This document shows positions 1-7,614 of a DNA stretch of 64,000 nt, in pieces (the first letter of the stretch is position 1; each line of letters begins with the position of its first letter). Source of the DNA: Pigmentiphaga sp. H8 (lineage in GTDB: Bacteria > Pseudomonadota > Gammaproteobacteria > Burkholderiales > Burkholderiaceae_B). The translations under genes and the position numbers were made by a program. The notes beneath the pieces are model-generated. The model saw only the letters and a list, made by a program, of their open reading frames with translations. It did no database searches and was not told the origin of the DNA. The stretch spans positions 1,984,001 through 2,048,000 of the forward strand of contig NZ_CP033966.1 of NCBI RefSeq assembly GCF_003854895.1, written 5' to 3'.

Positions 1-253
1 TGTAGCGGCCGATGGAACTGCCTACGATGAAGCCGCGCGCGTCTTCCAGCGTCGCGCGGATGTGCTCGCCGCCGGGGACTTCGCCCACGCCGGTATGGCC
101 GGCGCTGTCCGTCAGGATGACCAGGTTGCGGGTGAAGTAGGGCGCATGGGCGCCGCTGAGGTTGAGCAGCATGGAGTCGCGGCCGGCCACGGGCACCACC
201 CGCATGCGGGTGATGGTGGGCGTGTGTCCGGCGGGCGAGGAAGCAGCAGGCAT
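1..253 (-). CDS. gudD: Glucarate dehydratase, N-terminal part (runs off left edge)
   Basis: Only the first 84 codons are inside the window. The protein starts MPAASSPAGH and continues with MRVVPVAGRDSMLLNLSGAH and EVPGGE, the characteristic N-terminal capping region of glucarate dehydratase in the enolase superfamily. That enzyme dehydrates D-glucarate to 5-keto-4-deoxyglucarate in the cytoplasm. The metal-binding and catalytic barrel lies outside the window, so activity cannot be checked. It sits 22 bp downstream of a Bug-type solute receptor in the same orientation, which suggests one transcript for uptake and first-step catabolism of a sugar diacid. The LacI regulator divergent from the receptor probably controls both. 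Confidence 0.85.
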   Translation of the reverse strand, partial: MPAASSPAGHTPTITRMRVVPVAGRDSMLLNLSGAHAPYFTRNLVILTDSAGHTGVGEVPGGEHIRATLEDARGFIVGSSIGRY

Positions 254-275
254 GATCGTTTCCGGCGTGGTCGCG

Positions 276-1247
276 TTACTGGATGGAGATGTTTCCGGTC
301 TCGATCACTTCCTTCCAGCGCGTGCTTTCCTGCCGCTGGAAGCGCGTGAATTCGTCGCTCGAGTTCGCCACGACTTCCAGGCCGACGTCGGTGAAGGGCT
401 TGCTGGCCGCGGGATCCCTGATGGCTTCCGTCAGCGCCGCCGATATCTGGTTGCGCAGGTCGGCCGGCAATCCCTTGGGCGCGACGATGGCCTGCCAGGA
501 ATAGACCACCAGGCCGGGCACCGCGGCTTCGGCGAAGGTGGGCACGTCGGGCAGCACCCGCGAGCGGGTGTTGCCCGTGACGGCGATGGCCTTGAGCTTG
601 CCGGCCTTGATGTGCGGCAGGACGGCGTTGACGTTCTGGAACGACATGTCGACCTGGTTGCCCAGCAGGTCGGCGATGGCGGGAGCGCCGCCCTTGTAGG
701 GCACGTGCAGCCCCTTCGTGCCGGTTTTCTGCCAGAACAGCTCGGCGGTCAGGTGGTCGGACGAACCCGCGCCCGATGTGGCGAAACTGACGGCCCCCGG
801 CCGGGACCGGAGCAGCGCGAGGACGTCCTGGACGTTGCCCACCTTGGGCGCCAGCGCGGGGCTGACCACCAGCACATTGGGGGCCTGCACCGCGACGGTG
901 AGGTAGGTGAAGTCCTTGGCTGGGGCGTAGGGCAGGTCCTTCATCAGGTGTTCCGCGACGACCAGCGGCGCCAGCGACGTGACCATCAGCGTGTAGCCGT
1001 CCGGTGTCGCGCGGGCGACCTGCGCGGCGCCTATGGTGCCGGTGGCGCCGGCCTTGTTCTCGACCACGAAGGATTGCCTGAGCCGCTCCTGCAGCTTGTT
1101 GGCGACGGCGCGCGCCACCGAGTCCGTCGCGCCGCCCGGAGGGAAGGGGACCACCATCGTCACCGGCTTGTCGGGCCAGGCGTGAGCGCTGCCGGAGGCG
1201 GCCGCGAGGGCTATTCCGAGTATCCATGCACGTGCTTGGGCGTTCAT
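276..1247 (-). CDS. Bug-family (TctC-type) periplasmic solute receptor
   Basis: 323 residues with a signal peptide (hydrophobic stretch ending SGSAHA) followed by the Bug signature: WPDKPVTMVVPFPPGG near the N-terminus, then ATPDGYTL, HVPYKGGAPA and a central GNQVDMSFQN. Bug proteins are extracytoplasmic receptors for carboxylates, normally working with TctAB membrane partners. No tctA or tctB is seen here. I chose the ATG at 1247 because GGAGAC lies just upstream and the signal peptide starts there; an upstream in-frame start at 1286 would run into the operator. It is co-oriented with the glucarate dehydratase gene, so a sugar diacid is the likely ligand (inference from context). Confidence 0.93.
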   Translation of the reverse strand: MNAQARAWILGIALAAASGSAHAWPDKPVTMVVPFPPGGATDSVARAVANKLQERLRQSFVVENKAGATGTIGAAQVARATPDGYTLMVTSLAPLVVAEHLMKDLPYAPAKDFTYLTVAVQAPNVLVVSPALAPKVGNVQDVLALLRSRPGAVSFATSGAGSSDHLTAELFWQKTGTKGLHVPYKGGAPAIADLLGNQVDMSFQNVNAVLPHIKAGKLKAIAVTGNTRSRVLPDVPTFAEAAVPGLVVYSWQAIVAPKGLPADLRNQISAALTEAIRDPAASKPFTDVGLEVVANSSDEFTRFQRQESTRWKEVIETGNISIQ

Positions 1248-1271
1248 GTCGTCTCCATGTCTTTTTATGGA

Positions 1272-1285
1272 TGTTAACGTTACCA
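1272..1285. promoter_or_regulatory. LacI-family operator, copy 1 (imperfect)
   Basis: TGTTAACGTTACCA is a 14-bp near-palindrome with one mismatch to the perfect copy at 1314. It lies between the Bug receptor gene and the divergent lacI-type gene. The central AACGTT resembles the symmetric CpG-centred operators typical of LacI/GalR regulators. It is 25 bp upstream of the receptor start codon, where bound repressor could block transcription initiation or early elongation. Confidence 0.75.
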
Positions 1286-1313
1286 ATCGCGGATATCAGC
1301 GTTGTCTGTGTTT

Positions 1314-1327
1314 TGTTAACGTTAACA
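1314..1327. promoter_or_regulatory. LacI-family operator, copy 2 (perfect palindrome)
   Basis: TGTTAACGTTAACA is a perfect 14-bp palindrome. Its centre is 42 bp (about four helical turns) from that of the imperfect copy at 1272-1285, so two dimers would sit on the same DNA face. This fits cooperative binding or a short loop by the LacI-type regulator encoded at 1459. Confidence 0.8.
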
Positions 1328-1458
1328 TCCGGATGGGCAGAATGTATGATCACAGGCTGCCGGCGACCATAGGTGGAAACCCAGGCCGCGTCGGCCGCTA
1401 TCCGCCGGCCCGCCGGGTTAGCCTTCTGTCTCGTTCGCGTTGCTTTTCCCTCCCGCCG

Positions 1459-2499
1459 ATGTCTCCGTCCGACCGCAAGTCCGCCGCCGTACCCGCCCCG
1501 ACCGCCGAACGGAGCGGCGTGACCGTGCGTGAGGTGGCGAAGGCGGCCGGCGTCTCGATGATCACGGTGTCGCGCGCCATCAATACCCCGCAGCAGGTTT
1601 CCCCCGCCACGCTGGAGAAGGTCAATGCCGCCATCGCGGCGCTGGGCTATGTTCCCAACCTGATGGCGGGCGCGCTGCGGCTGTCGCGCAGCCATCTGGT
1701 GACGGCGCTCGTGCCGTCGGTGGCGGGATCCCTGTTCGCGGGCATGCTGGCGGCCTTGACCGAGTCGCTCGATGCCCGGGGCTACCAGCTCATGGTCGGG
1801 CAGAGCGGCTACGACGTGCCGCGCGAGGACGCGCTGCTGCGGGCCATCATCGGCCGCCGCCCCGACGGCATTGTGCTGACCGGCGTGATGCACTCGCCGC
1901 AGGGGCGCCAGTTGCTCCAGGCATCCGGCATCCCCGTGGTCGAGACCTGGGACACCACGGCCACGCCCATCGACATGCTGCTGAGCGTGTCGCACGAAGA
2001 GATCGGGGCGGCCGTCAGCCGCTATCTGTTCGAGGCGGGCAAGACCCGCCAGGCCGTGCTGAGCGGGGACGACGAGCGGGCCAGACTGCGCGCCGCGAGC
2101 TACGTGCGCACGGCGCTCGAACTGGGGCTGCCCGAGCCGGTGGTGCTGTATCTGCCGGCGCCGACCACGCACGCGCAGGGACGCGAGGGCCTGCGCGCGT
2201 TGCAGCGCACGGGCAAGGGCATCGACGGTATCTTTTGCACTTCCGACCTCATGGCGGCGGGCGTCGTCACCGAAGCCACGGTGCAGGGCGTGGACGTGCC
2301 CGGGCAACTGGCGGTGGTCGGCTTCGGCGACATGGACATCGCCGCGTCGATGTCGCCTTCCATCACCTCGGTGCACGTGGATGGGGCCGCGATCGGCGCC
2401 CGGGCCGCGGAAATGATCGCGGCCCGGGCCAGCGGACAACGGCCGGCCGCCCCCGTCGTCGAGATCGGGTTCAGCATCGTGGCGCGCGAGAGCGCCTGA
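1459..2499 (+). CDS. LacI/GalR-family transcriptional regulator
   Basis: 346 residues. The N-terminal helix-turn-helix reads VTVREVAKAAGVSMITVSRA followed by the hinge motif YVPNLMAGALR, both classic for LacI/GalR. The rest is a periplasmic-binding-protein-like effector domain (SHEEIGAAVSRYL, GIFCTSDLMAAGV, VVGFGDMDIA). The pattern resembles GntR/IdnR-type gluconate regulators, which fits control of sugar-acid genes. Translation can be read from 1246 upstream, but that extension crosses both operators and is not protein-like; the ATG at 1459 gives the normal family length. It is divergent from the Bug receptor and glucarate dehydratase genes and probably represses them, and perhaps itself, through the two palindromes. 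Confidence 0.92.
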   Translation: MSPSDRKSAAVPAPTAERSGVTVREVAKAAGVSMITVSRAINTPQQVSPATLEKVNAAIAALGYVPNLMAGALRLSRSHLVTALVPSVAGSLFAGMLAALTESLDARGYQLMVGQSGYDVPREDALLRAIIGRRPDGIVLTGVMHSPQGRQLLQASGIPVVETWDTTATPIDMLLSVSHEEIGAAVSRYLFEAGKTRQAVLSGDDERARLRAASYVRTALELGLPEPVVLYLPAPTTHAQGREGLRALQRTGKGIDGIFCTSDLMAAGVVTEATVQGVDVPGQLAVVGFGDMDIAASMSPSITSVHVDGAAIGARAAEMIAARASGQRPAAPVVEIGFSIVARESA

Positions 2500-2557
2500 C
2501 CGGCCCCGGGCGGCCGCCGTCGATTACACTCCCGGCCGATCCGCAATGAAGGTTTGC

Positions 2558-3424
2558 ATGGACATAGAAATCAACGAAGAACTGCGGGCCTACATCGACC
2601 CGCTGAGCGAAGACGAGTACACCGCGCTGGAGGGCAGCCTGCTGGCCGAAGGCTGCCGCGATGCGCTGGTGCTGTGGGGCAACGTGCTGGTCGACGGCCA
2701 CAACCGCTACGGCATATGCAGGAAGCACGGCATCGAGTTTCGCACGGTGCAGAACACGGCCTTCCAGTCGATGGACGACGTGCGGCTCTGGATGATAGAC
2801 AACCACCTGGGCCGGCGCAGCATCTCCGACTACCAGCGGGGCGTGCTGGCCCTGCGCAAGAAAGACATCCTGCAGTCCAGGAAGCCTGTCCAGGCGCCGC
2901 CTTCCGTGGCCTCCGCGGAAGCGGCCGAGCCCTCGCCCGCGCCGCAGGGCAGTGCATCCGCGGAACCGGCCCGGCCGGCCCTGGCGACGCGCGAGGCCGT
3001 GGCCCGGGCCGCGCGGCTCAGCACCGCGACGGTGGGCCAGATCGAGCGCATCCAGAAGGCGGCCGCGCCCGAACTCGTGGCGGCGGTCAAGTCGGGAACC
3101 ATTTCCATCAGCGCGGCGGCGGCGGTCGCCACCCTGCCGGCCGAGGAACAGGTCGTGGCGGTGGCCGGCGGCAAGGACGAACTGCGGCGCGCCGCGCGCC
3201 AGGTGCGCGAGAAAAAGGCCAGGCCCCGGCAGGACGATGCGGCGCCCGCTGGCGAAGGCGGAAAGGAGCCGGCCGACCTGCCGCCCGAGAGCACGGATGT
3301 GGGCGAGCTGCAGGGCCTGGTGCGCGCGCTCAGGGCCGAGAATGCCGACCTGAAGCGGAAAGTGGCGAACCTGACCGTGGCGCTGAAGGAGGCGCGCGGC
3401 GCGAAAGCCGAAAGCGGCATGTAA
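2558..3424 (+). CDS. ParB-like N-terminal domain protein (plasmid replication/partition-related)
   Basis: 288 residues. The N-terminus (EINEELRAYIDPL, then VLVDGHNRYGICRKHGIEF) is a ParB/Srx-like nuclease or CTP-binding fold as found in orphan ParB-like proteins. A middle segment (ATREAVARAARLSTATVGQI) looks like a helix-turn-helix, and the C-terminus (LVRALRAENADLKRKVANLT) looks like a coiled coil. The middle is rich in Ala and Pro. No parA or other partition gene is nearby, so a chromosome-partition role is unsupported; a DNA-binding accessory protein is more likely. The ATG at 2558 has GAAGG five bases upstream; an in-frame ATG at 2546 is the alternative. Confidence 0.8.
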   Translation: MDIEINEELRAYIDPLSEDEYTALEGSLLAEGCRDALVLWGNVLVDGHNRYGICRKHGIEFRTVQNTAFQSMDDVRLWMIDNHLGRRSISDYQRGVLALRKKDILQSRKPVQAPPSVASAEAAEPSPAPQGSASAEPARPALATREAVARAARLSTATVGQIERIQKAAAPELVAAVKSGTISISAAAAVATLPAEEQVVAVAGGKDELRRAARQVREKKARPRQDDAAPAGEGGKEPADLPPESTDVGELQGLVRALRAENADLKRKVANLTVALKEARGAKAESGM

Positions 3425-3531
3425 CCGCGGCTTCCCGCCCCATTTACAGAGCTTACATATAGATTACACGCCCCGAACACCGTCCGCCGTATGCTCGCCC
3501 CGCGTTCACGCTTTACCGAAAGGAGGTCATC

Positions 3532-4707
3532 GTGGCGAACAACAGAATTCCGTATGGCATGCTGGTTCTGGGATGTGCGGGGGCATTGGGATTGGCGGCA
3601 TGCGGGGGAGGTGACGGTTCGTCCGCTCCCGCCCAGGGCACGCTGCAAGTTTCGATGACCGATGCGCCCGCCTGTGGCTTCGATCATGTCTTCGTAACCG
3701 TCAGTAAGATCCGTGTGAACGGCAATCCGAATGTCGACGACAACGGCTCGGGCTGGGTCGATATCCCGGTCACGCCGGTCCGGCGGATCGACCTTCTTTC
3801 GCTGACCAACGGCGTCATGTCCACGCTGGGCAAGACGGCGCTGCCGGCGGGGGACTATCAGCAGATCCGCCTGGTGTTGCAGGCCAACGCCGGCAAGCCC
3901 TATGCCAATGCGGTGGTGCAGACCGGCGGCAGCGGGGACGAGATCGCGCTGACCACGCCCAGCGCCTCGCAAAGCGGCTACAAGATCATCCGGCCGTTCA
4001 CTGTCGCCCCGGATACGCTGACCGACCTCGTGCTGGACTTCGACGCCTGTAAGTCCGTCGTCGCGCGCGGCAACGGCGGTTTCAATCTCAAGCCGGTGGT
4101 AACCGCGATCCCCATCGTGGTGAGCGGCAAGGTGGTCGGCTATGCGCCGGCCGGTTCGCGGGTCTACGCCGAGCGCGGCGGCGAGGTGGTCAAGGGCACC
4201 GTGGCCACCAGCGAAGGCGCGTTCACGCTGTCCCCCATCGAGCAGAGCAGCACGACCGGCAACGTCGACGTCGTGGTGGTGCCGCCGGCATCGGCCGCGC
4301 GCGGCGTGGGCATCATCCGCTCGGTGCCGGTGGTGGCGGGAGCCAGCACGACGGTATCCACGGCGACGGCGCCTATCGCTCCGCCGCCGTCGGCCTTCAA
4401 CACCGTGTCGGGAACCGTGACGCCGTTGAGCGCCGAAGCGTCGCTGCGCGCCTTGCAGACGACGGGCGGGGCGAAGTTCGAAGTGGCCTCCACGTTCGCC
4501 AGCCTGACGACCGGCGCCTACGCCATGAGCCTGCCCGCCGCCGCGCCGGTGGCCGGCACCTACCAGACCACGCTGCCCATTCCCCTGGTGCCGGATGCGA
4601 CCGCGGCGGGGCGCTACACGATAGAGGCCACGACCTCGACGGGCACCGTGAAGTCCTCGTCCGTCGATATCGGTACGGGACCGGCAACGCGGGACTTCGC
4701 GTTCTGA
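3532..4707 (+). CDS. DUF4382-domain lipoprotein
   Basis: 391 residues beginning at a GTG preceded by an unusually good Shine-Dalgarno (AAAGGAGGT, six bases before the start). A signal peptide ends in lipobox LAAC (residues 21-24), so Cys24 is the predicted lipidation site. Residues about 35-195 (LQVSMTDAPACGFDHVFVTV, then QIRLVL and VLDFDACKSVV) match the DUF4382 beta-sandwich seen in secreted or surface lipoproteins. The C-terminal half is Thr/Ser/Ala-rich and looks like further beta domains. Function unknown. A second, very small lipoprotein gene follows 20 bp downstream. Confidence 0.85.
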   Translation: MANNRIPYGMLVLGCAGALGLAACGGGDGSSAPAQGTLQVSMTDAPACGFDHVFVTVSKIRVNGNPNVDDNGSGWVDIPVTPVRRIDLLSLTNGVMSTLGKTALPAGDYQQIRLVLQANAGKPYANAVVQTGGSGDEIALTTPSASQSGYKIIRPFTVAPDTLTDLVLDFDACKSVVARGNGGFNLKPVVTAIPIVVSGKVVGYAPAGSRVYAERGGEVVKGTVATSEGAFTLSPIEQSSTTGNVDVVVVPPASAARGVGIIRSVPVVAGASTTVSTATAPIAPPPSAFNTVSGTVTPLSAEASLRALQTTGGAKFEVASTFASLTTGAYAMSLPAAAPVAGTYQTTLPIPLVPDATAAGRYTIEATTSTGTVKSSSVDIGTGPATRDFAF

Positions 4708-4727
4708 TCCGTACGCAAGGAGCAATC

Positions 4728-4934
4728 ATGAAATCCATCCTGACTGCCATCGCCGCGGCGACCGTGCTGGGCGGATGCGCGGTGTACACCCCCGGAGGCG
4801 CCGTCGTGGCGCCCGCGCCGGGGTACTACTACGATTCGCCGGGGTATTACTACGAGTATCAACCGGCCTATCGGGGCGGTTACCCCGGCCCGCGCTTCTG
4901 CCCGCCGGGGCAGGCGAAGAAGGGGCGCTGCTAG
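4728..4934 (+). CDS. Small Tyr/Gly/Pro-rich lipoprotein
   Basis: 68 residues with lipobox LGGC (residues 14-17), so Cys17 is the probable acylation site. The mature part is rich in Tyr, Gly and Pro (YYYDSPGYYYEY) and ends basic with a terminal Cys. Good ribosome site AAGGAGCA before ATG. It is probably co-transcribed with the DUF4382 lipoprotein 20 bp upstream. No family function recognised; such short Tyr-rich lipoproteins are usually outer-membrane anchored. Confidence 0.78.
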   Translation: MKSILTAIAAATVLGGCAVYTPGGAVVAPAPGYYYDSPGYYYEYQPAYRGGYPGPRFCPPGQAKKGRC

Positions 4935-4994
4935 CGTGGGTAAGGGGGGGGCGGCGCCATGGGCCCGTCCCCCTCGTTGGGCCGTCCGGCTGGT

Positions 4995-6104
4995 TCAGGC
5001 CAGCGCGGGGTAGTCGATGTACCCCTTTTCCGTACCGCCGTAGAACGTGGTGTTGTCCGGCGCGTTCAGCGGTGCCTGTTCGCGCAGGCGGCGCACCAGG
5101 TCCGGATTGGCGATGAACAGCTTGCCGAAGGCCACGAGATCCGCGGCCCCGCTTTGGACCGCTTGCTCGGCGGTTGCGCGGTCGTAGCCGTTGTTGGTCA
5201 TCCAGGCGCCCCTGCCGCCGGCCTGGGCGTAGGCCGCTTTCAGCGCGGCGTAGTCGAACGGGGCAGCGCCCTGGCGGTAATCGCGGGCACCGCCCGTCGC
5301 CCCCTCGATGATGTGGACGTAGGCCAGCCCGTAGCCGGCCAGCTTGCGCACCACGTAGTCGAACAGGGGCTGGGGTTCGGGGTCCGAGGCATCGTTGGCC
5401 GGCGTGACGGGCGAGATGCGGATACCGGTGCGGCCGGCCCCGATCTCGTCGGTGATGGCATCCAGCACTTCGGTCAGCAGGCGCGCCCGGTTCTCGATGG
5501 AGCCGCCGTAGGCATCGTCGCGGTGGTTGCTGCCCGAACGCAGGAACTGGTCGATCAGGTAGCCGTTGGCGGCGTGCAGTTCGACGCCGTCGAAGCCGGC
5601 CTCGATGGCGGCGCGGGCGGCGCGCCGGTAGTCGGCGACGATGCCGGGCAATTCATCGAGCCGCAGCGCGCGAGGCTCGGAGGTCGGGGCGAAGCCGCCT
5701 CCGTCCGGTCCGACCAGGTAGGTCTTGGCGTTGGCCCGGATGGCCGAGGGCGCCACCGGCGCGCCGCCGTCCGGTTGCAGCGAGGTGTGCGAGATCCGGC
5801 CCACGTGCCAGAGCTGGACGACGATCTTGCCGCCCGCGGCGTGGACCGCGTCGGTCACGCGCCGCCAGCCGGCCAGTTGTTCTTCCGAATACAGCCCGGG
5901 CACGTCGGCATAGCCCTGGCCCTGGTGGCTGATGGCGGTGGCTTCCGTGATCAGCAGGCCGGCGCTGGCGCGCTGACTGTAATAGGTGGCCGTGACGGGC
6001 AGGGGAACGGCGCGCGGCGACCGGTTGCGGGTCAGCGGGGCCATGACGATGCGGTTGGCGAGCTGGAGATCGCCGACGGTGATGGGGTCGTACAGCGTTG
6101 TCAT
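4995..6104 (-). CDS. Old Yellow Enzyme family alkene reductase (NemA-like)
   Basis: 369 residues, an FMN TIM-barrel ene-reductase. Signatures are MAPLTRNR near the N-terminus (FMN loop), VVQLWHVGRISH, then VELHAANGYLIDQFL, whose His-Asn pair binds the substrate carbonyl or nitro group, and DDAYGGSIENRARLL. The family reduces activated C=C bonds, maleimides and nitro-compounds using NAD(P)H. The gene stands alone, with a perfect inverted repeat at 6157-6178 upstream that could be an operator. No TetR/NemR-type regulator is adjacent. Confidence 0.95.
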   Translation of the reverse strand: MTTLYDPITVGDLQLANRIVMAPLTRNRSPRAVPLPVTATYYSQRASAGLLITEATAISHQGQGYADVPGLYSEEQLAGWRRVTDAVHAAGGKIVVQLWHVGRISHTSLQPDGGAPVAPSAIRANAKTYLVGPDGGGFAPTSEPRALRLDELPGIVADYRRAARAAIEAGFDGVELHAANGYLIDQFLRSGSNHRDDAYGGSIENRARLLTEVLDAITDEIGAGRTGIRISPVTPANDASDPEPQPLFDYVVRKLAGYGLAYVHIIEGATGGARDYRQGAAPFDYAALKAAYAQAGGRGAWMTNNGYDRATAEQAVQSGAADLVAFGKLFIANPDLVRRLREQAPLNAPDNTTFYGGTEKGYIDYPALA

Positions 6105-6156
6105 AAGGAATCCTGGCTAGGCGGTGTGCCGAATCATATCGATGGACCTCGAATTT

Positions 6157-6178
6157 TATATCGTTAAATGACGATATA
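6157..6178. promoter_or_regulatory. Inverted repeat upstream of the ene-reductase gene
   Basis: TATATCGT and ACGATATA form 8-bp perfect arms around a 6-bp spacer. The AT-rich dyad stands out in GC-rich surroundings and lies 53 bp upstream of the reductase start codon, within the expected promoter zone. Size and symmetry fit a TetR- or MarR-type operator. The cognate regulator is not visible nearby. Confidence 0.55.
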
Positions 6179-6286
6179 TGCTCATGCCCGTTGTGCCAGA
6201 GGGGGCATCCGGCGGCGGGGGCGCCCCGCAATCCGGTACTATGCCCGGCTGGTTTCAGTGTGCCGTGCCGTCGTCGCCGTCGTTCC

Positions 6287-7468
6287 ATGTCCGATCGCTC
6301 CCCTTCCTCCCGGGTTTCCGCGCCGCGGCCGGGTTTCTCCATTGCCACCCTGCGCGCCTGGCTGGCGTCCTTCCGGCCGGGCCGCATGCGCATCAATGGA
6401 CGCGAGCGCCTGCGCATCGTCCTGGGCGCGCTGGCAGGGGTCCTGCTGGCCGCCTGGGCGAGCCGGATGGCCGCCGGCGGCCTGGGGAGCGCCGCCTGGA
6501 TGGTCGCTCCGCTGGGCGCCAGCGCGGTGCTGGTGTTCGCCTTGCCGGCCAGCCCGCTGGCCCAGCCATGGTCGGTCGTCGGCGGCAACACGCTGTCGGC
6601 GCTGGTGGGCATCATCTGCGTCAACGTGATCGGCGATCCCGTCCTGGCGGCCGCGCTGGCGGTGGGCGGCGCCATCGTGGTGATGCTGTCGCTGCGCTGC
6701 CTGCATCCCCCGGGCGGCGCAGCCGCCCTGACCGCGGTGCTGGCCCAGGCCGCCGACTACCGCTACGCGCTGTTCCCGGTGCTGGCCAATTCGGTACTGC
6801 TGATCATGGCCGGCCTGGCCTACAACAGCCTGACCGGCCGCCGCTATCCCCATGCCCAGGCCAAGCCCGTGCCCGGCCCCCGGTCCCGCTTCACGGCGGC
6901 CGACCTGGATGCCGCGCTGGCGCACTACAACCAGGTGCTGGACGTCAGCCCCGACGACCTGGAGAACCTGCTGCACCATGCGGAAATGGCCGCCTACCGG
7001 CGCAGCCTGGGCGAGTTGCGCTGCCGCGACATCATGACGCGCACGCCGCTCAGCGCCGTGCAGGACATGCCGCTCAAGGAGGCCTGGGCCTTGATGCGCC
7101 AGCATCGCATCAAGGCGCTGCCGGTGATCGACCAGGCCCGCGGCGTGGTGGGCATCGTGACGGTGGCCGATTTCATGCGGCAGCTGGAGATGGACCGGCC
7201 GGAAGGGTGGGGCGGGCGGCTGCGCGCGCTGGTCGGCCTGGCGCCGGGCGCGGGTGGGCGTCCCCGGGTCATTTCGCAGATCATGACCCGGCATGTCCGG
7301 GTGGTCAGCGCCAGCCGCTACGTGATCGAGCTGATCCCGCTGTTCGCCGACGGCGGCCATCACCACATTCCCGTCATCGACGAGGAGCGCACACTGGCCG
7401 GCATCATCACGCAAACCGATCTTGTCAAGGCCCTGTCACGGGCGATTGGAGCCGGAAGAGAGGCCTGA
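6287..7468 (+). CDS. HPP-family integral membrane protein with two CBS domains
   Basis: 393 residues. The N-terminal half has four or so hydrophobic helices and the HPP-family hallmark CLHPPGGAAALTA at about residues 140-152, plus APLGASAVLVFALP. The C-terminal half holds two CBS modules (RDIMTRTPLSAV...VVGIVTVADFM and QIMTRHVRVVSA...LAGIITQTDLV), which usually bind adenine nucleotides. Related HPP proteins have been linked to nitrite transport; the role here is unproven. I chose the ATG at 6287 because the sequence before it is not protein-like. Confidence 0.9.
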   Translation: MSDRSPSSRVSAPRPGFSIATLRAWLASFRPGRMRINGRERLRIVLGALAGVLLAAWASRMAAGGLGSAAWMVAPLGASAVLVFALPASPLAQPWSVVGGNTLSALVGIICVNVIGDPVLAAALAVGGAIVVMLSLRCLHPPGGAAALTAVLAQAADYRYALFPVLANSVLLIMAGLAYNSLTGRRYPHAQAKPVPGPRSRFTAADLDAALAHYNQVLDVSPDDLENLLHHAEMAAYRRSLGELRCRDIMTRTPLSAVQDMPLKEAWALMRQHRIKALPVIDQARGVVGIVTVADFMRQLEMDRPEGWGGRLRALVGLAPGAGGRPRVISQIMTRHVRVVSASRYVIELIPLFADGGHHHIPVIDEERTLAGIITQTDLVKALSRAIGAGREA

Positions 7469-7614
7469 TTCGGCGTCTTTTCCGCGGCGAAGCGCATCTC
7501 AACTTGGCGGCGGGCCCGCCGTTAATACCGTTGCAAGTACGTTGACCGGAGACAGGCCCACTATCGTCCAGCTGTCCAGGCGTGGTTCCGGGTCTCCCTT
7601 GAGCCCGTCCCTCC

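Noticed and set aside
112..2439. Long minus-strand open frame across the Bug and lacI genes
   Set aside because: It crosses the operators and two clear genes in other frames, and its His/Arg/Gly-rich translation is typical of a shadow frame.
2558..3424. Evidence of plasmid or prophage integration around the ParB-like gene
   Set aside because: No integrase, attachment repeats, parA or rep genes, and no shift in base composition are visible nearby.
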